A DNA stretch of 29,248 nucleotides, from contig SZWC01000031.1 in assembly GCA_023375785.1 (NCBI GenBank), positions 239,002-268,249 of the forward strand, read 5' to 3'. Each line of letters begins with the position of its first letter. The stretch's first letter is position 1. The translations under genes were made by a program, and so were the position numbers. Source of the stretch: Penium margaritaceum. Taxonomy: Eukaryota; Streptophyta; Zygnematophyceae; Desmidiales; Peniaceae. The notes beneath the pieces were generated by a model. That model was not told the origin of the DNA. It saw nothing but the letters and a program-made list of their open reading frames with translations, and made no database searches. This document shows, one piece after another, positions 1 through 9,909 of the stretch.

Positions 1-18
1 GGGGGGGGGGGGGGGGGG
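1..18. repeat. G homopolymer at window start
   Basis: Eighteen consecutive G at the very edge of the sequence. It may be a genuine homopolymer or a contig-end artefact. Confidence 0.8.
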
Positions 19-180
19 TCGAGCATGCTCCTCCCATTGTGCACACTATGCTCCGGTAGCTGGAAGCGAGACCTATTTTTACTAATCGTTATCGGTCGCA
101 CACAAAGGAAGAGGAACGACCTCAAGTGATGCCCGTTCAAGGCCGTTAGATCTTTCGATTGAACGTGCAAATATGACCAG
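19..180. other. Left flank of element A, no gene seen
   Basis: No gene or repeat is recognised here. The last five bases (ACCAG, 176-180) are the left copy of the target-site duplication of the retrotransposon that starts at 181. Confidence 0.5.
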
Positions 181-874
181 TGTAGCGGGAGGGCCGGTTC
201 GGCCCTCCCTCCTCGCTGAAGCGAGGGGTAGTTGCGCACCACCCCTCGCGTCACCGAGGGCTAGCCGGCGGCCAGCACTTCGTTGGCCGCCGGTCAGCTC
301 GCTGTCGGCCGGACGGCCGGCGGCCGGCCAAGCGACCAGCCGGCCATCGGCCGGCCAGTCGCTAGCCGCCAATCGCTGCCTCAGCCCGATCAGCGGCTGA
401 GGAGCCACGAGGGCCTCGAGGGCGAGGCCAGGTGGCCTCGTGCCCTCACCCCCCCTCGCCCTCCTCGCAAACCAACAAGCGAGGACGAGGGATTGGGGGA
501 GCGAGAGTGAGGAGAGAGAGCTGGCGCGAAATCGCCAGCTTGCCTCGCACGCGACGATTTCGCGCCAAAACGGCAAAACGTATATCGAAGTTCATGTACG
601 ACGAAATTCGACATAAAACAAACGAAATAACTCGTGCGAACACACGAGTTCGAGGTAAAAACCCCCGGTTTGGGTCCCAAAACCGGGGGTTTGGTTAAAA
701 ACGGATATGGGCCTCTGGAGACTCGAAACATTCAAGTCTCCCTGCTCTGGGTCGTTGATGACGATTGCCCCTCAGTCCTGCGAAGAGGGTAAACCCCTGA
801 CGCGGACTGAGAACGCCATTCTGCGAACTCCGACGACAACTTCAGAGCAGGAGCCGGAGACACAACACGTTACA
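181..874 (+). repeat. 5' LTR of element A
   Basis: A 694-bp LTR matching 8234-8938. It starts TGTAGCGGGAGG and ends CACGTTACA. The first 200 bases are very GC-rich and built of overlapping GGCCGGCC-like palindromes (about 253-385), which would fold strongly in RNA. A second strong hairpin lies near its 3' part (658-692). Exact length comes from the LTR comparison together with the target duplication. Confidence 0.92.
658..692 (+). promoter_or_regulatory. LTR hairpin, possible RNA 3'-end or packaging signal
   Basis: AAACCCCCGGTTTGGG pairs with its complement across a single T, with one bulged A, giving a 16-bp stem. The 3' LTR keeps it at 8723-8756 with one base change in the left arm. Presence in both LTRs shows it belongs to the element. 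The function is not known; a role in transcript termination, dimerisation or packaging is inference. Confidence 0.5.
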
Positions 875-875
875 G

Positions 876-890
876 TGGTTCTCAGAGCCA
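876..890 (+). other. Primer-binding site, initiator tRNA-Met type
   Basis: TGGTTCTCAGAGCCA begins one base after the 5' LTR. It resembles the common plant PBS TGGTATCAGAGCC, complementary to the 3' end of initiator tRNA-Met, with the A replaced by TC. It would prime minus-strand DNA synthesis. Confidence 0.7.
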
Positions 891-1736
891 GACGACCCTC
901 GCGACCAAGAGTTCGACAGAAACGGCGGCTACGACATAGATGAAATGCCGCCGGCAGTTGCAAGCAACAGCAGAAACGCCAGAAGGAACAACGGCATCTA
1001 CACTTCACCGTTTGAAGCGCCGTAAAGTGCGTTAGGATGCCAGTGAAGAGCTCTATTTTTTGGGGCTTCTTCTCCATAGCCTCTCCTCACCTCTAGGGGA
1101 CCTAAGGGAATTTTTGGGGACGGGGTGGGGAGTGCCCACCCCCAAACCACTAAGTTTTCCCCTCTCTTCAAGGTTCCCTCCCTCCCTCATTCAACCAAGA
1201 AATTGGGACAGCACTTCTTCCCAAGGCCAGGGGCTCTCAAAGCTTGATGAAGCTCTAAAAAGAGGGAGGACTACACCTTGGGGACTTTTGGCGGCTCTCC
1301 AAACGCCGCCGGCTCAAGGAGGACGCCGCCAAGGGGCGCGAGACGTGCCAAGAAGAAGCAAGAAGAGACCAAAGAAGACCAGAAGACAAGAAGTCAAGAA
1401 GAAAAGTAGTCTTTTGCTCTTGATCTTGTACTTGCTTGTGTTCTTGCTCTTTTTTCCTAGTTTTGTGAGCGGTACTCACACTTCTTGTTACTCTCTTGTA
1501 TTGTTAATGTCCGTTTTCCTACTTCCTAGTTGCTACCAATTGCCGTGAGTCACGTCTTAGGAGGACTAGTTTCTAAACCCACGACCTTGTGCCGAAGTGG
1601 CGGCCTTGGAAAATAGAAGCTTAAATTGAAATTGCCTCACCGATCATGAGAGCTAGATTGTAGGAGGCGATTCCTCCTTTAAGTTGTGGGGTGATCCTCA
1701 CAACGACCTTCACGTGCTAGTTGCACGATTGATGAG
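891..1736 (+). other. Untranslated leader of element A
   Basis: No retrotransposon domain is recognised. A purine-rich tract (about 1345-1407, GAAGA/CAAGA repeats) runs straight into a pyrimidine-rich tract (about 1408-1460, TCTTG/CTTG repeats), and the two could partly pair. An open frame at 1060-1548 crosses this and looks like a basic stretch plus a hydrophobic stretch, but that follows from the base composition. Confidence 0.5.
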
Positions 1737-3802
1737 ATGGCAAGTGTCGGACCGTCCAAGACAAACAAGGGCCAGGTGGTGACGGTCTCACCACGAGCTC
1801 TCGGCGGACTCCAAATTTTGGAAGCCGCCGCCGCGAGCACGGTTGCCAACCCAAAGGCAACCGTACCGCCAAGGGCAACCGTACCGCCGAAGGCAACCGG
1901 CGCCAACCTCGGCGATACCGAGCAGCGTGCGGAGGCTGAAAAGGTGCTCGACGAGCACGTCTACGCGCACGTGGGCGACCCCCACGCGACGGCCGACGCG
2001 ATAGAGGAGGATCTCCAGGGGGGAAACCCCAACGAAGAGCACGACGCCGACGATGGCAAAGGCGACGAGGATCGCGACCATCGCCATCGTCGTGCGACAA
2101 ACTCGAGCCGATTGCTTCAGAAGGGCAAGACGCCCACCGCATCGCTTGAAGCTGCCGACGGCAGCAAGACTGGCGAGAGCAGCAAGGACGCTGAAAGCAG
2201 CCACACGGGAAGTTCCCACGCGAACAAGCCGGACGACGTCGCCGCGAAGGCAATTCGCGATGACCGTCGTAGGCTCGCGGAGTTTGCTGCCGAGGCCGTA
2301 GGCTGACTCAAGACCACCATTGATGGTGGAGATACGGCACCACTTGGAGGAATGGGGGCAGACCCTCCTTCCTACGATGCGGCCGTAATGGGGCAAGGCA
2401 GTGCCCACTCGAGCGTCGTCGCCGACGACAGTCTCCTCCGAAAGGTGGGACTCCTTGGAGGCGTGTACGTGAACCATTCCCTTTTGTAGTGGGTAAGGGT
2501 GCACGGACAACACGAGGCCCTGGAGGCTATCGCCGATGCTCTGACGACATCAGAGCTAAAGTTCGCGTTCGCAAACGTGCTAGCCCACGTCAGGCAGAGC
2601 ATCACGGACCTTGACCGTGATCGCCAGCTGCAGCGCCGGGCCGCCCATGAGGCAAGCTGCCGATGTAACGACCTCAACAAGGCGTTACAAAGCGTGACCC
2701 GGGTGCGGATGCAGCAGCAAGCAGAGCGTGCCGCAGCTGCAGATGCCATTACCGGTGGCAGCGACGGCTTGCCTACCTCGACGACTTCGGGGTCGGTCAT
2801 GAACACGTCCTTCCTCCACAGTGTGGAGATCTTTCGGAAGGGTGTGAAGCTGACCGACTGGTTGAACCGCATGGAGCACGTCCTACGTGTCCACAAGGCT
2901 CCGCTCAGTGGGGCGACCTTGCCACGACGCGACTTGAAGACAAACTCTTCAAGTATGTGGTCAAGGAGTGGACTACGCAGCAGCCGTACCTCGAGTGGCA
3001 GCCCATGCCGTGGGAGGCCTTCTGCGCGATCATGCGCAAGAAGTGCATCCAACGTGAGGAGGCGCATCGCGCCTTCCACAAGATCAAGGACTTCACGCAG
3101 CTGGGTAGCTCGCTCGAATCCTACTTGAGCGAGTTCACCGCACTCGTGGAAGAAGCCGAAAGCTTCACCGAGGGCGATGGGACTCAGACCTTCAAGTACC
3201 TGGAGTGCATGCTGCTGGAGTACTTTTGTGATGGTCTCGCCAGCGAGAAGCTGAAGGACAAGACCACCACGACAGCCACTGGCCAAGCTTGGACAAGGTG
3301 GAGGGCGTTGCGCGACTACATGAGCGAAGTGTATTCGGCGAGCCCGAAGCACTACTCTGATGCACGGCCGAACGCACGTGCACAACAAGGCCGCGACATG
3401 CGCATGGACGCTGCAGGGGCTCGTGGGTCAGCTGGACAGCGAGGCGGGGCCAAGGGTAAGCAGCCTGCAAACCCTCTAGCCAAGAAGGTTGGTGGATACA
3501 AGGGCCCCAACAACAAGCGCAGCCGCGAGAATGACGAGCTGCAGGCGGCGCGTGAGCGTCGCAACACATCCTTGCGCGAAGGGCTCGGCCACAACTGCAT
3601 GCAACCGGGCCACTTTAGGGCTCAGTGCCCTCAGGCTGCTGGGGGTGGACAAGAGGCCGCGGTGTTAGCTGCAACAGTAGCACCTCGTGGGGATGGTGCA
3701 ACAGGAGGCCGCGGACAGGGCCGTGGACAGGGTCGCGGTCGCGGCAATGGGCCCGGCCGTGGTAACGGACAGGGCCGTGGGGCGTGTTTTCCCCACCCCT
3801 GA
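1737..3802 (+). pseudogene. gag: gag of element A (broken)
   Basis: Gag is the structural protein that assembles the virus-like particle and binds element RNA. The frame opens at ATG 1737 with an Ala/Pro-rich then acidic N-terminal part that includes a threefold TVPP-type repeat. It is interrupted by TGA at 2304 and TAG at 2487, continues in the same frame to about 2930, then shifts frame. From 2957 a capsid-like stretch runs (around KLTDW...YLSEFTALVEEAESF), followed by a zinc knuckle at about 3587-3630. The knuckle reads GHNCMQPGHFRAQC, so the first Cys of CX2CX4HX4C is Gly (GGC at 3587). The C-terminus is a GRG-rich, RGG-like tail, plausibly RNA-binding. It ends at TGA 3800-3802, 18 bases into the pol frame. 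Confidence 0.85.
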
Positions 3803-4611
3803 GTGACGTCAGTGGGGACCACTCAGGGGTAAAACTGGATCACGAGTGTGGCTTCATGTTTTTAGATGAGGATGTTAAACAACTTGAGTTTTTGACGAGT
3901 TCAAATTTCTCTGTTATCTTTTCTCCTCTTGTTGAACCGCATTCTACACTTGCTGACCGACATTGCCCACTAAACCTTGCATCTCCGGACGAGATGCATG
4001 ATCATACATGCTTAGTGGTGGCGAAACCGACCATTGTGCAAGAGTTGTGTGACACAGTGATTGAAGCAAACGCCCTAAAAGCAATGAGTTCAATCACGTT
4101 TGCAGTACCCTTAGTCGACGATTTTGACCCAGTCAAATTCAAAGGCTGGAAGGTGCTAGCCAATTTCACACGTGCCCACAAGATGTGGACTCGAGTGGGT
4201 GAATCATGGGAGTTGCAACGCCTGTCATACAGATTCCGTGTTTATCACAAACTCGGCTTGCCGTCATCGAGTCTGTTCACTTGGAAGAGTGGGGGCAACA
4301 TGACGATGCAATTCAAAGGACACCTAGTTGGTGCTCCCGTGAACGTACTTGCTGACACTGGAGGGGACAACTCTTTTGTTAGCCTTGGCTTTACTCAACA
4401 GGTTGGCTTGAGGTATGAGCCATCAAATGGTGCAGTTGTTGTCGGTGACAACCGTACGGTACCCATAATCGGTGCTTGTAAAGCAAAAATTTGTATTCAA
4501 GGGTACACACAGAGTGTCACGTTGAAGGTACTCAACCTTCTTGACCCGTTTGACGTGGTACTAGGCGATCCCTGGCTCCGTGACAACAAGGCACTTATGT
4601 TCTTTGAATAA
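3784..4611 (+). pseudogene. pol: pol, aspartic protease region of element A
   Basis: This open frame of 276 codons, in -1 relation to gag, carries the retroviral-type aspartic protease that cleaves Gag and Pol. The active-site motif reads LADTGGDNSFVS with the Asp codon at 4354, and DVVLGDPWL near the C-terminus fits the usual ILGMDWL-like element. About 150 residues precede the motif and match nothing I recognise. The first codon is GTG, so it is probably reached by frameshifting or fusion rather than its own start. TAA at 4609 and TAG at 4759 separate it from RT in the same frame, so both look like nonsense mutations. Confidence 0.8.
3787..3830 (+). promoter_or_regulatory. Candidate -1 ribosomal frameshift signal between gag and pol
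   Basis: The gag frame ends at TGA 3800-3802 and the protease frame, one base back (-1), is open across this point. A slip-prone run TTTTCCCC (3787-3794, zero-frame codons TTT CCC) is followed at once by a perfect 11-bp stem: ACCCCTGAGTG at 3795-3805 pairs with CACTCAGGGGT at 3820-3830, with a 14-base loop. The loop holds GGGG (3814-3817), which could pair back to CCCC at 3791-3794 as in a pseudoknot. The gag stop lies in the 5' arm. The slip site is not a canonical XXXYYYZ and the spacer is almost nil, so the function is inferred. Confidence 0.5.
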
Positions 4612-4770
4612 AAGCATTTGATCCTCCGAAAAGGACAACGCTGCTTTACATTGATTCCGAGTACGGAATTATCACCGACCGGACTCAAAGTCCATGCCAG
4701 CTTGTCTGCAATGCAGGTCAAGAGACGTATTCGACAAGGTTGTCGATACCTCTTGGCTTAGCTGCAAAAA

Positions 4771-5644
4771 GTGGAGGACGACGTGATGGAAGACACGCCA
4801 CAAGAGATCAGATCTCTATTGACGGAGTTCTCACATGTATTCCAAGACCCACCGGCTGTGCTTCCACCAGAAAGACACATGGGCCACACGTTTCTACTGC
4901 AACCGGAGGTGACTCCTCCGTTCAGACCCATGTATCGCCTTAGTCCAGCAGAAAGGCGAGAGGCCGAATGCCAAATCAAAGAGTACCTTGCAAAGAGCTG
5001 GATCGAGCCCAGTAGCTCAGCATACGGTGCGCCGATCGTTTTTGTGAACAAAAAGGACGGTGGTTTACGCATGTGCGTGGATTACCGGGCGTTGAACAAG
5101 CTGACGGTGAAAAAGCGATTCCCCTTACCACGGATTGAGGATCTTTTTGACCAACTCCAAGGCGCAAAAGTGTTTTCGTCCTTGGATTTGTCTCAAGGGT
5201 ACCATCAAATCTGCATCACGGAAGATGATGTGCCCAAAACCGCGTTTATGGGACACTATCATGGGACAATATCAGTTCCGAGTATAATGCTTCGGGCTTA
5301 CCAATGCCCCGGGAACCTTCCAAGGAGAAATGAACCGAACGTTCTCCAAGCAACTCGGACAGTTTGTCATGGTTTACCTGGACGACATCCTAGTTTTCTC
5401 CACAGCAATGGAAGAGCCCATAGAACATCTGTGCGAAGTTCTCGTAATCCTTCGGGAACAGAAGTTCTATACAAAAGTGAGCAAGTGCAAGTTTGCACAA
5501 GATGAGCTCGAATACCTTGGACACATCGTCGGCAAGGATGGCATCCGTGTCGACCCACAAAAGGTCCAAGCCGTTGTGGACTGGCCACGTCCCGAGAATG
5601 TTCGGCATATACGGTCTTTCCTTGGCCTTGCAAACTACTTTTGA
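4771..5644 (+). pseudogene. pol: pol, reverse transcriptase of element A (broken)
   Basis: This copies element RNA into DNA. Recognisable Ty3-type RT blocks follow in order: [60 protein letters not shown], then [28 protein letters not shown] and FLGLANYF. The catalytic YLDD lies at 5374-5385. The frame changes near a G run at 5263-5265, fitting a one-base insertion. A TAA follows just before the FGLTNAP block, and TGA at 5642 ends the segment exactly where RNase H begins in the same frame. Confidence 0.92.
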
Positions 5645-6200
5645 CGGTTTCTACAAGGGTATTTGACCCTGGTACCACTGCTAACCAGGCTCACGCAAAA
5701 AGGCGTGCGTTGGGAATGGACACCTTATTACGAGAATGCTTTTGTCAAGGTCAAAGAGCTCCTATCCACGACGCCCTTCCTAGCTCTTCCGGAACCATCG
5801 CAACCGTGGGAGGTTCGATGTGATGCGTCGGTAGTAGGACTCGGAGCCGTCCGCACGGAGAACAGTCACCCAGTTGCGTATGAGAGCCGGAAGCTCATTC
5901 CCGCGGAAATGCGGTACACGACTGGGGATCAAGAGCTCCTTGTGGTAGTAAACGCTTTCAAGATGTGGTGTTGCTACCTCGAGGGTGCTGAAGGGGGTGT
6001 GACGGCCATGACCGACCATAATCCATTGGTGTTGTTCCAAACGCAACCGAACCTGTCAAGACGACAGGCGCGTTGGAGCGAATACTTGAGTCGATTCTCG
6101 TTCACATGGGAATATCAGCCAGGACGCATCAATGTGGCCAATCCACTAACCCGACAGCCTGTGGAAATCAAAGCAACCATCGAGGTAGTGGGTGTTTTAT
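5645..6200 (+). pseudogene. pol: pol, RNase H of element A
   Basis: RNase H degrades the RNA strand during reverse transcription. Seen in order are the connection segment (LTRLTQKGVRWEWT), the first catalytic Asp in RCDASVVGLGAV, the Glu region (RYTTGDQELLVVVNAF), the Asp in AMTDHNPLVLF, and RRQARWSEYLSRF. The last catalytic Asp, normally in VADALSR, is Asn here (AAT at 6140-6142, NVANPLTRQP). This part is in frame with the C-terminal half of RT. The frame then changes near 6195 on the way into integrase. Confidence 0.88.
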
Positions 6201-7743
6201 GGCCATTGCAACAGCAACAGTACAACCACCAGATCCCAATGCACCTCTGCGGCAACCACCACGAGAGATTATTCATTACAACGGTTTTGTAAATAGGATC
6301 CGGATGGGATACTGTGTGGATTCTTGGTTTCAAGACTCTCGAAATCTGGACAAGTACGGCTTGGTGGAGGCCGCAGGAATCGTCTGGCACGGAGAACAAG
6401 TTGTTGTGCCGAAATCGGGAGACCTTCGAGCAAAGGTTATCTCCCAGTTCCACGACCCGCCGGTCGCAGGTGATGTGGGTCCCCGAAAGACCGGGCAGGC
6501 ACTCTCGGACCACTATTGGTGGCGAGGGTGGAGTGTTGATGTCCATAAGTATTGCATGACATGTGGCCCATGTCTTCGGAATAAGGCTAGTAACAAGAAG
6601 CTTGCTGGACTGCTCCAACAACTTCCCATTCCCGGGACTCCATGGGAGTGCATCAGCATGGTCTTCATTACTGGTCTTCCGGACACAGCCCGTGGCCATG
6701 ATGCAATGCTAGTGGTTGTGGATCTTTTGACAAAGATGACACACTTTATTCCTACAACCACTGACGTGAACGCAGAGGAGACCGTTGGTCTCTTCTTTGA
6801 GGGTGTCGTAAAGTACCACGGCTTGCCGTTGCGCATTATCTCCGATCGAGATCGAAAACGTGCTAGTAAGTTTTGGCAAAAGATGCACGAATACTTCGGC
6901 AGTGCGTCGCAAATGTTGACAGCATTTCACCCTCAAACTGACGCACAAACAGAGCGCATGAATCGCACTTTGGAACAGATGCTCCGCATGTACGTGGACC
7001 CTAACATGCATGATTGGGAAGAATTCCTTGCATCGGCAGAGTTTGCGGTTAACAACTCGGTGAACGAGTCCACACATTTCACACCGTTCGTGTTGAATAG
7101 TGGTCGGCATCCAGTGGTACCCTCTTCATTGGTGAAGAGTGGGAGTACAGGAGGGCAGGTTCCTTCCGCTCAAGCCTTTGCCGAGCGCATCGACTCCTTG
7201 TTACAGGAGGGGAACGGTCACCTTCAAGCAGCTTGACAGCGACAAAAGGCATATGCCAACAAAGGTCGCCGAGAGGNTAACAACTCGGTGAACGAGTCCA
7301 CACATTTCACACCGTTCGTGTTGAATAGTGGTCGGCATCCAGTGGTACCCTCTTCATTGGTGAAGAGTGGGAGTACAGGAGGGCAGGTTCCTTCCGCTCA
7401 AGCCTTTGCCGAGCGCATCGACTCCTTGTTACAGGAGGGGAACGGTCACCTTCAAGCAGCTTGACAGCGACAAAAGGCATATGCCAACAAAGGTCGCCGA
7501 GAGGTCTCGTTTGACATCTGTGACAAAGTGCTGCTTAGCACTAAAAACCTGCGGCTGAAGTCGCCAGGGGCAAGAAAACGTCTACCGAAGTGGATTGGGC
7601 CGTTTCTCATCGGGCCAGTGGCATACTGATTGCTACTTCCGCCGCATATGAAGATACATGACGTGTTTCATGTGAGCCTGCTAGCTCCATGCATGGCACA
7701 AGGAACCGTTCAGCCACCGCCAGCGGTCCTGGCTGCCGACGGC
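6201..7743 (+). pseudogene. pol: pol, integrase of element A (catalytically lost)
   Basis: Integrase inserts the DNA copy into the genome. The HHCC zinc domain is at about 6450-6585, but the second His is Asp (GAT at 6472-6474, VAGDVGPRKT). In the catalytic core the first Asp of DDE is Val (GTC at 6661-6663, SMVFITGLPD). The second Asp (IISDRD) and the Glu (QTDAQTERMNRTLEQ) are kept. In-frame TGA codons stand at 7234 and 7627. The segment 7049-7276 is repeated exactly at 7277-7504 in the same frame, probably by assembly error, so the true gene is 228 bp shorter. Confidence 0.9.
7049..7504 (+). repeat. Exact 228-bp direct duplication with an N at the junction
   Basis: Bases 7050-7276 recur at 7278-7504 with no difference that I can see, including the in-frame TGA. 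The single N of the window is at 7277, exactly at the junction. An element whose LTRs differ by several percent would not normally contain a perfect tandem copy. This looks like two contig ends that overlapped and were joined by an N without merging. Confidence 0.9.
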
Positions 7744-8067
7744 CAATACGAGGTCCTTCGCCTACTCCAGCACCGAGAGCGTACTCTTCGGTCGTGCGTT
7801 GTGAGGGAGTACCTCGTTCATTGGGCCGGTTGTGGACCTGAACATAACTCATGGGAGCCCGAATCTTGGGTGCCCACAGGGGTGGTCAACGAGTACTGGA
7901 GCGAGCTTGCAGCTCGCACAGCGCATGGCAGGAGGTACCACCTGAACGCGGGAAAAGTGAACAACATTCCCACAGGGCAGCATTCATGGACAGCGACCAT
8001 AGGAGGTTGGGGATGCCCAACATGGTTGTCGCGCGGACGCTCCAGCCTAAAGGGGGGAGGCCACTAG
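7744..8067 (+). pseudogene. pol: Chromodomain and C-terminus of element A integrase
   Basis: Just before this part, KIHDVFHVSLLAP is the usual integrase C-terminal block. The chromodomain itself runs from QYEVLRLLQHR through REYLVHWAGCGPEHNSWEPE to about 7905, with the aromatic and WEPE positions of the family. Chromodomains steer integration toward modified histones. About 50 further residues precede the TAG stop at 8065-8067. It is in frame with the integrase once the TGA at 7627 is ignored. Confidence 0.88.
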
Positions 8068-8217
8068 CCGTGCTGACCTACAAGCTGCAGCTTAGGCCTA
8101 TGTACCATGTACGTGTTCATGTTTAGCTGGTGATTGAAATTATTTACTTTCTTTCACAATGTTGATGACTCACTGACTAACTATCCTACTTGTTGTTCAT
8201 GAATCGGGACGGCTCAT

Positions 8218-8233
8218 AAAAAGTGGTGAGGAA
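8218..8233 (+). other. Polypurine tract of element A
   Basis: AAAAAGTGGTGAGGAA lies directly against the 3' LTR and would prime plus-strand synthesis. The 150 bases between the pol stop (8067) and this tract contain nothing I recognise. Confidence 0.7.
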
Positions 8234-8938
8234 TGCAGCGGGAGGGCCGGTTCGGCCCTCCCTCCTCGCTGAAGCGTGGGGTGGTTGCGCACCACCCCTC
8301 GCGTCACCGAGGGCTGGCCAGCGGTCAGCACTTCGCTGGCCGCCGGCCAGCTCGCTGCCGGCCACTGGCCGGCTGGACGGCCAGTGGCCGGCCAAGCGAC
8401 CGGCCGGCCATTGGCCGGCCATTCGCCAGCCGCCGATCGCGGCCTCAGCCCGATCGGCGGCTGAGGGGCCACGAGGGCCTTGAGGGTGAGGCCTCGTGGC
8501 CTTGTGCCCTTGCCCCCCCTCGCCCTCCTTGCAAACCAACAAGCGAGGACAAGGGATTGGGGGAGCGAGGGTGAGGAGAGAGAGCTGGCGCAAAATCGCC
8601 AACGTGCCTCGCACGCGATGATTTCGCGCTCGAACGGCAAAACGTAATTCAAAGTTCGTTTACGACGAACTTCGACATAAAATAAACAGAATAACGCGTG
8701 CGAACGCACGAGTTTGAGGTAAAAACCCTCGGTTTGGGTCCCAAAACCGGGGGTTTGGTTGAAAACGGATATGGGCCTCCGGAGACTTGAAATGTTGGAG
8801 TCTCCCTGCTCTGGGTCGTTGATGACGATTGCCCCTCAGTCCTGTGAAGGGGCTAAACCCCTGACGCAGACTGAGAACGCCATTCTGCAAACTCCGACGA
8901 TGACTTCAGAGCAGGAGCTGGAGACAGGACACGTTACA
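8234..8938 (+). repeat. 3' LTR of element A
   Basis: A 705-bp LTR that starts TGCAGCGGGAGG, ends GTTACA and is followed by the right target duplication ACCAG. It matches 181-874, with the same GC-rich palindromic block and the same hairpin (8723-8756). Many of the differences I could see are transitions. Confidence 0.92.
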
Positions 8939-8943
8939 ACCAG

Positions 8944-9345
8944 GCTGTAAAGAGATTATAGATTGTAAAGGGATTATGGATTGTCTAGTTATTTTGTTTT
9001 TACGTAAAACGGCCGACGAGGTCGTTCCCATTTTTTTCCCATGTCGAGGTCACTGAATGAAAGCGAAGTCGTCTCGATAAACTCGATCAAACAAGACAAG
9101 GAAACATTCAGCTGTTAGATTGCCGTGATCCTACAAACAACAACCTAGGGAATTCCCAAAGAGACAATCATCCGTATTTCTGTTTTCTGGAAAGATTTTG
9201 TTGAACTCTTTGTTCGCTTTCTTGTAAAGAGGTTATGTACGTTCTACATCCTTCAACATCTTAAGCGGGTGTAAAACGGATGGCAAAGTTTTTGTGAGAC
9301 AAATGTTCGATCGGGCGATCGAACGTCTCTGAAGTTCTTTTAGAG
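8944..9345. other. Flanking sequence, no gene seen
   Basis: AT-richer than the elements, with no protein or repeat recognised. It holds one short palindrome at 9305-9324, GTTCGATCG and CGATCGAAC around GG. Confidence 0.4.
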
Positions 9346-9355
9346 ATACTTTAGA

Positions 9356-9899
9356 GGGGGGGGGATACCTTTTACCTACCTTTTGAAAACGTTATGCGCA
9401 GGTTACCCACCTTCTGGGAATCGCAGACAAGATTCCCCACTTTTTGTTGGGGTGTTTACGCTTTCCCCACTTTCGGCTCTTTTCTCATATTCTAGCATGT
9501 TTGTTTGTGGAAGGAAGCCACGACGCAAAGTCGTCATTTTATAAACATGACATCAGACAAACTTTCAGAAAAAGCCCCCTGCCACAATTATCAGCAAAAG
9601 TCGACCATATCAGAACATAGTGAAGGAGGTTCCCATTAATGCACACAGAATGACGCCTCAAAACATAAAGAAACAAGAAAGAGGCGAATTTCGTAAATTG
9701 GAAAAATATGTATGTTATGTCCACACGGTGAGAAAATGTGACTAAAACACCGGGATTATGTGCATGTTTTCTCAAGTGGTGGGCATGGCGTCCACGGTTA
9801 GTCACTATTCACACTTTGTGGGTATAGTGGTCAATGATTAAAAAAAGTGGGTATTTGGACAGGCCAACGCTCAAATGGTGGGTAAAAGGGAATTATTCC
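9356..9899. mobile_element. Small non-autonomous inverted-repeat DNA element (MITE-like)
   Basis: This 544-bp segment is flanked by identical 10-bp direct repeats ATACTTTAGA (9346-9355 and 9900-9909). The ends are imperfect inverted repeats: left ATACCTTTTACCTACCTTTTG, against TTCCCTTTTACCCACCATTTG read inward from the right. Inside, a CCCAC-plus-T-run motif recurs at 9375, 9405, 9435 and 9465, exactly 30 bp apart. The reverse motif (GTGGG) recurs at 9779, 9818, 9847 and 9878. No coding capacity is seen. A 9-10-bp duplication would fit a Mutator-type transposase, but that assignment is inference. Confidence 0.72.
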
Positions 9900-9909
9900 A
9901 TACTTTAGA

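Larger units (their letters stand above)
181..8938 (+). mobile_element. Element A: full-length Ty3/gypsy chromovirus (LTR retrotransposon)
   Basis: The element is bounded by two similar LTRs that begin TG and end CA. It is flanked by identical 5-bp target duplications, ACCAG at 176-180 and 8939-8943. The internal order is PBS, leader, gag, protease, RT, RNase H, integrase, chromodomain, polypurine tract. RT and RNase H before integrase is the Ty3 order, and the C-terminal chromodomain marks a chromovirus. In the first 108 LTR bases I count seven differences between the two LTRs, so the insertion is not recent. Seven in-frame stops, several frameshifts and lost catalytic residues mean it cannot move by itself. 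Confidence 0.93.

Noticed and set aside
82..576. Long antisense open frame in the 5' LTR, with a similar one at 8197-8709 in the 3' LTR
   Set aside because: It follows from GC-rich palindromic LTR sequence. The peptides are composition-driven and match nothing; being in both LTRs is expected of repeats.
1060..1548. Open frame with a basic stretch and a hydrophobic, membrane-like stretch in the leader of element A
   Set aside because: Both stretches are translations of the purine tract and the pyrimidine tract. No homology or conserved start was recognised.
2372..3388. 338-codon open frame on the minus strand
   Set aside because: It is the shadow of the gag coding sequence; the plus strand shows the real gag features.
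7049..7504. Genuine recent tandem duplication in integrase
   Set aside because: Perfect identity plus an N at the exact junction fits an unmerged contig overlap better.
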